Notes under the pieces: model-generated
Told to the model about the DNA's origin: nothing
The model's input: only the letters and a program-made list of their open reading frames with translations
Databases searched by the model: none
Origin: G963667675 sp964291545
GTDB lineage: Bacteria > Chloroflexota > Dehalococcoidia > Lucifugimonadales > UBA3495
Assembly: GCA_964291545.2 (NCBI GenBank)
Contig: OZ219860.1
Coordinates: forward strand, 682,001-746,000
Direction: 5' to 3'
Length of the DNA stretch: 64,000 nucleotides
Shown: positions 19,385-27,912 of the stretch, in pieces
Layout: the number at the start of each line of letters is the position of its first letter
How positions within the stretch are numbered: the stretch's first letter is position 1
Translations under genes and position numbers: made by a program

Positions 19385-21754
19385 CTACTGCCTTAAGGGC
19401 TTCAGTGTAATTCCGGTCAAGTCTGGCTGGCCCACCGGCGAAACCGTGAATCCTTCTATGTGAGGTCGTATCAGGACGTACTCTTTAACGTGGAACAGGG
19501 GAATGATGCCGGCGTCGTCCATGAGCAATTGTTCCGCCCGTTGGTACAAGGTCAATCGGACGTCCTGGTTCTCCTCTACTCTGGCCTGCTCCACCAATGC
19601 GTCGAACTCCTTGTTGATGTAACGCGCGTCGTGGCCCTCGGAGTGCAACAGCAGGTCAAGGAAGTTCTCGGGGTCCGGGTAGTCGGCCACCCATCCATAG
19701 GTGTAAAGGTGTCCGCCCATACTTTCCAACTCGCTGTAGTAGGTATCTGCGTCCAATAAATCTACCGTAACGTCCACTCCCAGGTTCTCTTTCCATGATT
19801 CCACCATAAACATGACCGTGTCAGGCGGCTCGCCGTCATCATCCACTGCGGTGAAGATTATCTCTGGCAGGCTTCCTCCATACTGGGAACCGGCCAGCAG
19901 TTGGCGCGCCTGCTCAGGATCATAGGGAATGCCTCTCAGCGATTCGTTGTATCCTGGCAGTCCCGGCGGCAGCAGCCCGTTGGCAAGAGTAGCCCTCCCC
20001 TCCAGTATCTCCTCAATCAATCGCTCCCGGTCCAGGGCCATGGCAAAGGCCCGCCGCACCATAGGGTCGTCGAATGGCGGCCTCGTCCCATCCAGGTCTA
20101 CGAAATAGCTGATGAGCTGGTCGAATTCATGTAACTGCTGGGTTAGCACTGGATGTTCATTGACCAAATCCAGGGACCTGAGACTGACGTAGACGGCGTC
20201 CCAGGCCTCGCCCAGGTACATGTCCACCACGCTGGCTCCCGGCAAAAGGCGTCGCGGCGACGCCACGTACTTCAAACTTGCCGGCGTGTGAAAGTCATCG
20301 TACCGACGGAGAATCACGACTTGTCCCGGTTCCCACCGGTCCATCATGTAGGGGCCGGACCCGTTGATGCTCTCGGTATTCCACCACTCATCTCCCAATT
20401 CCTCAACCGCACGCCGGTCCACCACGGCGCTGGCCGGATATGAAAGTTTGGCCAGGAAATACCGCTTGGGTGCGTCGATGGTTATGCGCAGGGTGCGTTC
20501 GTCCACGACCTCGACGCCCGCGACCTCATCGGCGTCGCCCTCCAGCTTCTCGCTCATGCCGACGATATCACCCAGGTACAGTGGCGCGGTGTCGCTGTGA
20601 AGTTCAGGGTCTGACGCCCGCTCTATCGAATACTTGAAGTCCTCAGCGGTGATGGGCGTCCCGTCGTGGAAGGTGATTCCCTCTCGCAGGGTGAATGTGT
20701 AGACCGTTCCCGTTTCATCCACATCCCACTTTTCGGCCAGGTCAGGCGTCACGGAGAGATTGCTGTGGAATCGCACCAGTCCGCTGAACACATGGCTCAC
20801 GAAGAAGTGGTTTGTGGTATCCCCCACAAGGGCCGGGTCCATTGTGCTGGGTTCGCCCAGGGGCATGATAAATGCTTCGTCGTGGCCAACCCTGTAAATC
20901 TCTGGCGGAAAGGTCCAGAGGCTGGACAGCATTCTTTCAAACGTCGCTTCCCAGACAGGCAGGTTGTCCGACGTGGTGGTAAGCACTATCCCGTAGGTGA
21001 AAGAGGAGCGCGGCACAACTTGGATCCGATGCACCACCGTGCCTTCATCCCCCGGATGGGTGACGTCGGCCCGCGCCGCTGGAGAACCGTCGTCCAACGT
21101 GAACGTTCCAAGCGGCTCAGTCTGGGGTTCCAGTCCTTCCGCAACCTCTTGCTCTACAAATAGAGAGACCGCGTCGTCCAATCTCTCCGTTACCGGCGCG
21201 TCAACGTCGTGGAATATGGTGAATAGCGTCAGGCGGGAATCGCCCTGTTCCTCTGAGAATCGCGCCCACACGAAAGAACTGTCCTGTTTTTCCGCTGTCC
21301 ACGACTCCGGGTAGACCATCTGTATCCCGATCTCTTCGTCCCGGTATAGCCTGTAACGGTTCGTGGGAAGCAGCGGCGTAGGTTCAGGTGTCGCTTCGGG
21401 CGTAGGTTCTGGCGTCGCTTCCGGCGTGGGCTCTGGCGTCGGTTCGGGCGTAAGCCTGGGCGTAGGCGTCGGTGTCGGCTCAGCGGCAGGAGTCGTGATC
21501 GGAGTGGGCTCCGGAATTGGTGTAGCCGCCACGGTTGGCGCAGCCGCGGCGGTAGGCGTGGGCGTAGCAGCGGGCGCTTGTGTCGGTGCAGCCGTGGGAG
21601 GCGTTGTCGCCGGGGGCGTTGACGTGGCTGTCGGCGCCGATTCGGGGGTAGCCAACGGGGTGGGCGTGGCATCCTCGTCGCAGGCCAATGCTGCGGTTGC
21701 GGCGAGAAGACCAATAAGCAGAATTATTGGGAATGCCCGTTTAACGTTGGGCAT
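19385..21754 (-). CDS. ABC-type family 5 solute-binding lipoprotein with a PsbP-like N-terminal domain
   Basis: The 789-residue protein has a lipoprotein signal (Cys25 in AALACDEDA) and a linker of about 100 residues made of Thr-Pro-Ala-Glu repeats (TPEPTPEA units). Residues about 131-285 form a PsbP/DUF1795-like domain (IGIQMVYPESW; LRLLxSLW-like ending). Residues 286-789 are a family 5 periplasmic binding domain (STMDPALVGDTTNHFF, GITFHDGTPITAEDFKYSIERA, NGSGPYMMDRWEPG), which binds peptides or similar ligands for ABC import. No permease or ATPase gene is adjacent, so it is an orphan binding protein. The long Thr/Pro linker would hold the domains away from the membrane. Confidence 0.9.
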   Translation of the reverse strand: MPNVKRAFPIILLIGLLAATAALACDEDATPTPLATPESAPTATSTPPATTPPTAAPTQAPAATPTPTAAAAPTVAATPIPEPTPITTPAAEPTPTPTPRLTPEPTPEPTPEATPEPTPEATPEPTPLLPTNRYRLYRDEEIGIQMVYPESWTAEKQDSSFVWARFSEEQGDSRLTLFTIFHDVDAPVTERLDDAVSLFVEQEVAEGLEPQTEPLGTFTLDDGSPAARADVTHPGDEGTVVHRIQVVPRSSFTYGIVLTTTSDNLPVWEATFERMLSSLWTFPPEIYRVGHDEAFIMPLGEPSTMDPALVGDTTNHFFVSHVFSGLVRFHSNLSVTPDLAEKWDVDETGTVYTFTLREGITFHDGTPITAEDFKYSIERASDPELHSDTAPLYLGDIVGMSEKLEGDADEVAGVEVVDERTLRITIDAPKRYFLAKLSYPASAVVDRRAVEELGDEWWNTESINGSGPYMMDRWEPGQVVILRRYDDFHTPASLKYVASPRRLLPGASVVDMYLGEAWDAVYVSLRSLDLVNEHPVLTQQLHEFDQLISYFVDLDGTRPPFDDPMVRRAFAMALDRERLIEEILEGRATLANGLLPPGLPGYNESLRGIPYDPEQARQLLAGSQYGGSLPEIIFTAVDDDGEPPDTVMFMVESWKENLGVDVTVDLLDADTYYSELESMGGHLYTYGWVADYPDPENFLDLLLHSEGHDARYINKEFDALVEQARVEENQDVRLTLYQRAEQLLMDDAGIIPLFHVKEYVLIRPHIEGFTVSPVGQPDLTGITLKPLRQ

Positions 21755-21794
21755 TGTATCCTAGCGCCGGTAACATCATCAGCTGGGCCAGTCT

Positions 21795-21810
21795 AATTGC
21801 GGCCGCAATT
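21795..21810. repeat. 16-bp perfect palindrome
   Basis: AATTGCGGCCGCAATT reads identically on both strands. It lies 40-55 bp upstream of the solute-binding protein gene, where an operator could act, in a 209-bp gap before the broken reductase. A dyad of this size is compatible with a dimeric regulator, but no regulator gene is adjacent. Confidence 0.35.
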
Positions 21811-21962
21811 TGGTGTCAACACTGGATCAGGCCTCCGCTTCACGGGTGGCGCCTGACACCGGGTCTGCTTGGCTATTCAACCGAGCCCGGTAGGTGTACG
21901 ATTCGACGGAAACATGCGACTCCTCAGCCTGGAAATTCGAGACTGCTTGGAGGTGCCAGGCC

Positions 21963-22303
21963 ATGGAATACCGTAAATTTGGGCCAACCGACCTGACAGT
22001 TTCAACTCTGGGCTTCGGTTGCTACGACGCGGCGGGTGGCGGCTACGGAAATACAATGGCCGCCGCCGTAAACCGGGCTCTGGATCTTGGCCTCACCTGC
22101 TTTGATACAGCCTACGCCTATGGGAACGGAGAATCTGAACGTATGCAGGGTAAGCCCTTGGCCCCCGGCGCAAAGACGCGGTGGTGGTGACCAAATGCGG
22201 AGTTAACTACCCGAACAGGCCCAAGGGCCGGGATAGCCGGAGGGCCTCGATACTCGCTTCCGTCGACCAGAGTCTATGGCGGTTGCAGACAGACTATACA
22301 TTT
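21963..22303 (+). pseudogene. aldo/keto reductase remnant, frameshifted and truncated
   Basis: The ATG at 21963 opens MEYRKFGPTDLTVSTLGFGC, a normal aldo/keto reductase start, with the DTAYAYGNGESE active-site region in frame. Around 22150-22170 the frame is lost: the first frame stops at about 22190, while the next frame continues with DAVVVTKCGVNYPNRPKGR and ASILASVDQSLWRLQTDY. Family similarity ends abruptly after LQTDY near 22303, so about two thirds of the usual 300-plus residues are missing. The following 265 bases up to the TPP enzyme gene contain nothing I can assign. It is best seen as a decayed gene. Confidence 0.8.
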
Positions 22304-22569
22304 CAGGTTACTGACGCCGCGAAAGCGTCACTCCGAAATTCCCGGCGTAGACATCGTCACTTCCTAGATAGAGGCCGGCGTCTGATTCAACGCCTAGACG
22401 GCCAACAACAGGTTTCGTACCGGCGGCGAATCAGGAAGTCCGAAGCGGGTGCAGAGACCGTCTCCGGTTAAGCGAGGTTCCAGAGGAGTCTGTGCGGCGG
22501 AGCAGTCCTGACTTGGAGAACTCCTTCGACACACCATATCTCCAGGAGGGCCAAAGTTCCGGCAACTCG

Positions 22570-24258
22570 TCAGGACTGTATCAGGCCCTCCTGGGGCATA
22601 GTCCAAGGTAGTTTGTAAAACGGCGCAAGCTGCGGGGCGCGCGGTATCGGCATCTCCCCCAGAGGCACGTCGATTATAACCGGACTCCGCTGCTCCAACG
22701 CGAGTGGAATCAGCCTCTCCAACTCCATCGGGTCGTCCGCTCTCATGCCGACGGCGCCAAAAGACTCCGCGAATCTGACGAAGTCGGGATTGTGCAGGTC
22801 AGTCCCATAGGCTCCGCCGAATGCCTCATCCAGGTCGCTGGCAACGTTGCCGTAGGAGTCGTTTCTGAAGATCACGGTCACGATGTCGATGCCGTACTTG
22901 AGAGCGGTGGAAAGTTCGGATGAGGTGAACATGAACCCCCCGTCTCCGGCCACGCAGATCACGGGACGATCAGGCTTCGCCACCTTTGCCCCTAGAGCCG
23001 TTGGGAAGGCGTAGCCAAGATTGAACGAGTAGCCCGAGTCGATGTACGTCTTGGGGTGGTTGATCTGGTAGTGAGTGCGGGCGTACCAGCCGAGCTGCGT
23101 TACGTCCCAGACGACGAAGGCATCTTCCGGTACTCCTTTCTGCATTGCCTCCAAAACCGCGTACTGCGGCTCCTTGAGCCGGATGTCATAGTAGGCTATC
23201 AGGCTGCGGGCCGCGCTGACCGCCTCCGCGGGCGACGGACGCTCTCCAGCACCGGCCTCCATGAGGTGGGGAAGCAACGCCTCGATCGTAGCCCTGGCGT
23301 CGCCGTGCAGAGGAATCGTGTTCGCCTGGTGCCTCGTGAGCTCTGTGTCGTCTATGTTGATGTTGACCAGCGTGGACGCCTCGCCAGCCGGATTGCCAAG
23401 CGAGAAACGGGCGCCGATTCCTATCACCACGTCGGCGGACTGCATCACCTCGTAGAGCTGGTTCATCTCCTGTCTTTCGGCCCTGGGACTGAAGCACGAG
23501 CCGTAGGAAAGCGGATGGCTGTCGGAAATAACCCCCTTGCCGCCGCTGGACGTAACCACAGGTATGTTCGTCGCCTCGGCTAGCTTGACCAACGCCTGTT
23601 CCGCATCCGACCGCGCCACGCCGCCTCCAGCATATATCAGGGGCATGCTGGATCTTGAGATGACCTGGGCAGCCTCCCTGAGATCTTCGGGGCTGGGTAC
23701 GGTCCTCGAGATACGGGCGGGATTCCGCAGATCGACTTGCTCTCGTTCCACGCCGGCGTCGGGCGGCATCTCGATCAGTACGGGACGGGGACGGCCTGTG
23801 CGCATCTGCCGGAACGCTTCGAATACGGCGTCCGGGACTTCGCTAGGCCTGGACGCCATTCGCTGCCACTTGGTCACGGAGTGCACCGTGCCTGACTGGT
23901 CGGCGATTTCGTGCGGCGCCCCCCTGTTCTTACCGATCGCACCCCGCGGGAGTTGGCCCGCTATGAGGAGAACAGGTGTGGAGCGCGAAAACGCGTTGGT
24001 CAGGCCGGCAGCCGCATTGTAAATGCCGACGCCTGGGACCACCAGCGCCACTCCTGGTTTGCCCGACGCACGGGCATAGCCATCGGCCATGTAGGTCGTC
24101 GCCTGCTCGTGCCGCGTGGTAATCATGCGTATTCCGGGCTCGTCCCGGATCGCGGCGACGATACCGTAGACCTGTATGCCCGGTATGCCGAATACGACCT
24201 CCACGCCTTCCCTTACAAGTGACTTGGCAAGCGCTTCCCCTCCGCTCATTTCGGCCAT
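22570..24258 (-). CDS. thiamine pyrophosphate-dependent enzyme, acetolactate synthase-like
   Basis: At 562 residues this has the three-domain layout of the acetolactate synthase/POX family: an N-terminal PYR domain with the catalytic Glu51 in RHEQAT, a central domain, and a C-terminal PP domain with GDGGFMFTSSEL and a downstream NDSYGN that together bind TPP and magnesium. It lacks an adjacent small regulatory subunit and any branched-chain amino-acid genes, so a catabolic 2-oxo acid decarboxylase or lyase is as likely as true acetolactate synthase. A DUF1330 gene lies 34 bp upstream on the same strand and is probably cotranscribed. Confidence 0.85.
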   Translation of the reverse strand: MAEMSGGEALAKSLVREGVEVVFGIPGIQVYGIVAAIRDEPGIRMITTRHEQATTYMADGYARASGKPGVALVVPGVGIYNAAAGLTNAFSRSTPVLLIAGQLPRGAIGKNRGAPHEIADQSGTVHSVTKWQRMASRPSEVPDAVFEAFRQMRTGRPRPVLIEMPPDAGVEREQVDLRNPARISRTVPSPEDLREAAQVISRSSMPLIYAGGGVARSDAEQALVKLAEATNIPVVTSSGGKGVISDSHPLSYGSCFSPRAERQEMNQLYEVMQSADVVIGIGARFSLGNPAGEASTLVNINIDDTELTRHQANTIPLHGDARATIEALLPHLMEAGAGERPSPAEAVSAARSLIAYYDIRLKEPQYAVLEAMQKGVPEDAFVVWDVTQLGWYARTHYQINHPKTYIDSGYSFNLGYAFPTALGAKVAKPDRPVICVAGDGGFMFTSSELSTALKYGIDIVTVIFRNDSYGNVASDLDEAFGGAYGTDLHNPDFVRFAESFGAVGMRADDPMELERLIPLALEQRSPVIIDVPLGEMPIPRAPQLAPFYKLPWTMPQEGLIQS

Positions 24259-24292
24259 GAGTACCCTTCCTCTAACCGGAAGTTACGAGGGA

Positions 24293-24580
24293 CTACAAGC
24301 CCTCGACCACCACCATGTTGATGTTGGAGGAGTTAGAGCGGATGGTGTCCAGCGCGATGTATTCCGGCGAGTTCAGCCAAGTATGGACCTGTTGAATGTT
24401 GCCGAACTCGATGATGGCGAGACGCTTGGGCGTCCAATCGCCCAGTACGATCTCAAGTCCGCCGCCGCGCGCCACGAACCTGCCGCCGTGAGCCTCAACA
24501 GTACTCGTCACTCGCTCGCGAAACTCTCCGTAGAGACTCTCATCCGTTATCTCAACATCGGTAATTACGTACGCCGACAC
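24293..24580 (-). CDS. DUF1330 family protein
   Basis: The 95-residue protein has the ferredoxin-like alpha+beta pattern of DUF1330: AYVITDVEITDESLYGEF, then GGRFVARGGGLEIVLGDW, PKRLAIIEFGN and a Trp-Leu-Asn-Ser-Pro-Glu-Tyr segment. It begins with GTG behind GGGAGGG. Members are small dimeric-barrel-like proteins of unknown biochemical activity. It is the first gene of a two-gene unit with the TPP enzyme. Confidence 0.87.
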   Translation of the reverse strand: MSAYVITDVEITDESLYGEFRERVTSTVEAHGGRFVARGGGLEIVLGDWTPKRLAIIEFGNIQQVHTWLNSPEYIALDTIRSNSSNINMVVVEGL

Positions 24581-24707
24581 GCTTGCCCTCCCGTTTCAAG
24601 TTTGGTGCCAATACTCACCCTCTGTTCCCTCGTATAGCCTCTCCCGGCCTGATCGGTCTACAGTTCCAGCACGAACGTCAAGGTGAGAGTCATCGTTTTA
24701 TCAAGTC

Positions 24708-24784
24708 TGGTGGGCGGTAGTGGACTCGAACCACTGGCCTCTTGCGTGTCGAGCAAGTACTCTAACCAACTGAGCTAACCGCCC
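24708..24784 (-). tRNA. tRNA-Val, anticodon GAC, CCA encoded
   Basis: The minus strand folds as a standard cloverleaf: acceptor GGGCGGT/ACCGCCC, D arm GCTC/GAGT, anticodon stem CTTGC/GCAAG and T arm AGTGG/CCACT with TTCGAGT loop, followed by discriminator A and genomic CCA. The seven-base anticodon loop is TCGACAC, giving anticodon GAC. The base at position 33 is C instead of the nearly universal U, with U at 32. The mature gene without CCA spans 24711-24784. Confidence 0.92.
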
Positions 24785-24897
24785 AAGAAACATTACCGTG
24801 CACCTGGGTGATGCCCGGCTATGCGCCACTAACATTATATACGCACCTCAGTCTCTAGCAAGACCGGCCCTTTCTGACCCATCATTCGACGGCAGGG

Positions 24898-24926
24898 TTG
24901 CCACCTTCTTAACGTAACCGTATAAT
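24898..24926 (+). promoter_or_regulatory. sigma-70-type promoter of the luciferase-like monooxygenase gene
   Basis: TTGCCA, a 17-bp spacer and a perfect TATAAT. Transcription would start near 24933, leaving a leader of about 115 nt that contains GC-rich inverted repeats (GGGGTCC near 24947 can face GGGACCCC near 25000, with CCGGC/GCCGG between) before the AGAGGAG ribosome-binding site. Confidence 0.65.
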
Positions 24927-25049
24927 GCTAACCGCAGATATTCATGGGGTCCAAAAGGCCCGCCGGCAACACGCCGGACCCGCGGGTTTCGGGACCCCGG
25001 CAGTTCGCATCCACTGGACATAACCCAACGAATTCCAAGAGGAGACAGC

Positions 25050-26294
25050 ATGGTTGACCAACTAGCCCGGCCCAAAGAACACTGCGAAGTTTACTGGTTC
25101 TCCGAGCAGCCATACAGCGCCGTTACCGATGACGACATCGCACCTTACGAATACGGCCGCCTTGGATTTCCGAACTCTTACTTTGACGCCGACAAGGCAC
25201 ACGTGCTCTACAACCAGTACCACGAGCAGTACTCCTGGGCCGACGAGATGGGCTTCGACGGCATTATGACCAACGAGCACCACGGTGCCTACTGGTGCAT
25301 GAAGCCCTCGGCCAACCTCGACGCCGCCGTCATCGCCAAGGTCACCAAGAACGTCAAGATAGCCATCCTTGGCAACGTCATCGCCGTCGCCGACCCCGTT
25401 CGGATCGCCGAGCAGGTAGCTATGCTGGACTGCTACTCCGGTGGCCGCATAATTTCCGGCTTCGTGCGCGGCAGCCCCGCCGAGACCCTTCTCGGCGGCA
25501 TGTCCCCCACCGAAAACCGGGACCGGTTCGAAGAGGCCCACGACCTCATCATCAAGTGCTGGACCGAGCCCGGCCCCTTCCGCTGGGAGGGCCAGTACTA
25601 CCAGTACCGCATGGTCAACCCCTGGGTCACCCCCATGCAGAAGCCCCGGCCCGACATTTGGTTCCCCGGCTCCGGCAGCCCTGAAAGCTGCGTCTGGGCC
25701 GCCAAGCACCGGCACCCCTACATGAACCTCGGGGCCCTTACCGACACCACCAAGTGGCTCAAGCAAATCTACATCGACACCGCCGATGACGAGGGCTTCA
25801 AGGCTGGACCGGAGCATTTCGGCTACCTCCTCCGAGCCTTCGTCGCCGATACCGACGAGCGGGCCATCGAGGTCGCCCGGGACTTCCTCTGGACCAGCGG
25901 CCATCGTGCTCGCGGCCCTAGGGAACACAACGATCCTCCCGGGTACCAGTCCCGCGTCGCCGCCGCCGTGCGGGCCACCCGCCCATCCGGCCGTACGGCT
26001 TCCGCCTCCGCCTTGACCTACGACGAGCTCCGGGCCGTCGACAACATCATCGTCGGCAACCCCGACACCGTCACCCGCAAGCTCACCAAGATTATCGACG
26101 AGGTCGGCCCCGGCTACCTCCACATATACGGCAACGAGGGGCCCATGCCCCACAAGGACGTGATGCGCTCCATCGAGCTGTTCGGCAAAGAGGTCATCCC
26201 CGCCCTCCGGGAACTCCCTCTCAAGCCCTACGAGCCCACTCCTAGGGCCGGAGAGCGCCCCACCACCAGCGGCATCGCCGGCCTCGAGCCGTAA
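25050..26294 (+). CDS. luciferase-like FMN-dependent monooxygenase
   Basis: The 414-residue protein matches bacterial luciferase-like flavin monooxygenases: an early EYGRLGF segment, MGFDGIMTNEHHGAYW, then ILGNVIAVADPVRIAEQVAMLDCYSGGRIISGFVRGSP, which forms the barrel strands and flavin-binding loop, and IVGNPDTVTRKLTKIIDE near the end. Such enzymes use reduced flavin and oxygen to attack hydrocarbons, sulfonates or recalcitrant cyclic compounds; the substrate cannot be read here. It starts with ATG behind AGAGGAG and ends at a strong terminator, so it is a single-gene unit. Expansion of this family is known in SAR202-type Chloroflexota, which fits the proposed host. Confidence 0.88.
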   Translation: MVDQLARPKEHCEVYWFSEQPYSAVTDDDIAPYEYGRLGFPNSYFDADKAHVLYNQYHEQYSWADEMGFDGIMTNEHHGAYWCMKPSANLDAAVIAKVTKNVKIAILGNVIAVADPVRIAEQVAMLDCYSGGRIISGFVRGSPAETLLGGMSPTENRDRFEEAHDLIIKCWTEPGPFRWEGQYYQYRMVNPWVTPMQKPRPDIWFPGSGSPESCVWAAKHRHPYMNLGALTDTTKWLKQIYIDTADDEGFKAGPEHFGYLLRAFVADTDERAIEVARDFLWTSGHRARGPREHNDPPGYQSRVAAAVRATRPSGRTASASALTYDELRAVDNIIVGNPDTVTRKLTKIIDEVGPGYLHIYGNEGPMPHKDVMRSIELFGKEVIPALRELPLKPYEPTPRAGERPTTSGIAGLEP

Positions 26295-26321
26295 TCCCTA
26301 CCACCCGCATATTCGGCAAAT

Positions 26322-26358
26322 AAAACGGCCCCGCTGTGAAAAGGCGGGGCCGTTTTTT
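26322..26358 (+). terminator. rho-independent terminator after the monooxygenase gene
   Basis: ACGGCCCCGC and GCGGGGCCGT form a 10-bp GC-rich stem around a short A-rich loop, followed by six T. The A run on the 5' side makes it bidirectional, so it may also stop the minus-strand transcript of the YHS gene that converges from the right. Confidence 0.9.
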
Positions 26359-26388
26359 GAATACTCGCCTGGCCGTCCAGGCCTTGCC

Positions 26389-26583
26389 CTAGTTATAGGC
26401 GTCGGGACTCGCCATGAACTTGCTGCGGCAGTCCAGGCTGCAAAAATAACGCCACGACCCATTGTGGAACATCCGGGTCCCCTGCTCCGGGTCTACCTCA
26501 GACGCCCCGTGCATTGTCTGACCCGTCTGTCCTCGGGCTCGTTCCTCGTCGATTTCCTTCCCGCAAACCGGGTCTTTAGCCAT
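26389..26583 (-). CDS. small YHS-domain protein
   Basis: This is a 64-residue protein with DPVCGKEID at the N terminus and the YHS/TRASH pattern FHNGSWRYFCSLDCRSKFMASPDAY. The cysteines Cys7 and the pair in FCSLDC are the usual metal ligands of the domain, which occurs in metal-handling proteins and multicomponent monooxygenases. It lies 43 bp downstream of an acyl-CoA dehydrogenase gene on the same strand and converges on the monooxygenase gene. Its partner is unknown. Confidence 0.85.
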   Translation of the reverse strand: MAKDPVCGKEIDEERARGQTGQTMHGASEVDPEQGTRMFHNGSWRYFCSLDCRSKFMASPDAYN

Positions 26584-26626
26584 CAGTAAATCTCCACAGC
26601 GATATTTTTCTGGGCCGGCGCCTTCA

Positions 26627-27799
26627 CTACACCGGTGTCAACGGCATTCCCAACCGTACCTGCCCCGGCTGGTCAAGCAACGCCCGCGCCACTCGCGCCC
26701 GGTGCTCGAACGTCGTCCCCAGCCTCATCGTCCACGCCGACACCCGCCGGTACCACAGGTGCAGGTCGAACTCCATCATGAATCCGATGCCGCCGTGAAT
26801 CGTCTGCGAGGTCCTCACCGCCGCCTCGCACTTCTCATTGCAGAACGACTTGGCTTGCGAGACCTCTATGGTCGCCGGCAGCCCCTGGTCCAGCTTCCAA
26901 AGCGCCTCATAGGTCAACAACTGCGCCCCGTCCACCCAGACAGTCATGTCGGCGCACAGGTGCTGGATCGACTGGAATGCGCCTATGGGACGGCCAAACG
27001 CCACCCGGTTCTTGGAATACTCGATGGCCATCTCCGCGTCTTTCCGCGCCGCTCCCACCATTTGGGCGCACAGCAACGCCGTCGCCCTGTCCAGCATCCA
27101 CTCCGCAACCGGCCATCCCCCGTCAATCTCGCCCAATACGTTCGCCTTGGGCACCCGCACGTTGTCGAAGGTCACCCGGCACTGCCGGTCCTTGGCTAGC
27201 GTAACCAGCGTGTTGTACGAAATACCTGTGCTCCCGGTATCCACCAGCAGCACCGTCAACCCTTCGTTCTCCGGCGACGCATCCGACGTCCGGCACACCA
27301 CCAGGCATTTATTGGCGACGCTGAAGTTGTCCACAAACATCTTGGTTCCCGACAACACCAGGTCGTCCCCTTCTTGTCTGGCCTCCAGCCTCACTCCGTC
27401 AGGGCTCAACCGCGGGTCGGCCTCGGTCAGCGCCCACGTGAGAATCATATCTCCCCTGCTTACCGCCGGGAGAATCTCTCGCCGTTGGTCCTCGGCCCCA
27501 TGCTGGGCAATGGTCAAAGCCGCCGCCATGGTGCTGTGAAACGGCACCGGCGCTATGGCCCGTCCCGCCTCCTCCAATATTATGGCGAGGTAAGTCAGTG
27601 GCATCCCCTGCCCGCCGTGCTCCTCCGGCAGCGCCAACCCGAACCACCCCAACTCCGCCATCTTCTTCCAGAGATCCGGCGGATAGCCAAGCTCGTCCTT
27701 CTCCATGGCCCTGGCCAGCGACGGAGGACACTCCGCCTCCAGGAACTCCCGGGCCAGGTTCTTGAGCATCTGTTCTTCTTCGGAAGGCAATACGTCCAT
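26627..27799 (-). CDS. acyl-CoA dehydrogenase
   Basis: The 390-residue flavoprotein has the usual three-part fold: the N-terminal helical domain (LAREFLEAECPPSLAR, GLALPEEHGGQGMP), the central beta domain (ALTEADPRLSP, LSGTKMFVDNFSVA) and the C-terminal helical domain (SKNRVAFGRPIGAFQSIQHLCADM, QTIHGGIGF, HLWYRRVSAW). It removes two hydrogens from an acyl-CoA and passes electrons to ETF, encoded 1.6 kb upstream in this cluster. The typical active-site Glu region is not clear enough here to infer chain-length preference. The gene is 113 bp downstream of a second dehydrogenase gene and probably shares its transcript. Confidence 0.92.
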   Translation of the reverse strand: MDVLPSEEEQMLKNLAREFLEAECPPSLARAMEKDELGYPPDLWKKMAELGWFGLALPEEHGGQGMPLTYLAIILEEAGRAIAPVPFHSTMAAALTIAQHGAEDQRREILPAVSRGDMILTWALTEADPRLSPDGVRLEARQEGDDLVLSGTKMFVDNFSVANKCLVVCRTSDASPENEGLTVLLVDTGSTGISYNTLVTLAKDRQCRVTFDNVRVPKANVLGEIDGGWPVAEWMLDRATALLCAQMVGAARKDAEMAIEYSKNRVAFGRPIGAFQSIQHLCADMTVWVDGAQLLTYEALWKLDQGLPATIEVSQAKSFCNEKCEAAVRTSQTIHGGIGFMMEFDLHLWYRRVSAWTMRLGTTFEHRARVARALLDQPGQVRLGMPLTPV

Positions 27800-27912
27800 A
27801 TCAAGTCCTAGCTGAGGTGAAACTCTGAGCTTCCAGCAGCCATAGTCGACTGCTGCGACGCCTCAATTACTCGTGTTGGCGGTCCAACCTTGCAGCGGCT
27901 CCCTGAGAGTCC

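Noticed and set aside
21363..21764. Plus-strand frame coding for Gly-Ser-Val-Ala repeats
   Set aside because: It is the antisense of the Thr/Pro-rich linker of the solute-binding protein and carries no other signal.
25062..26153. Long minus-strand frame opposite the luciferase-like monooxygenase gene
   Set aside because: GC-rich codon usage leaves the opposite frame open. The plus-strand protein has clear family motifs, a promoter and a terminator.
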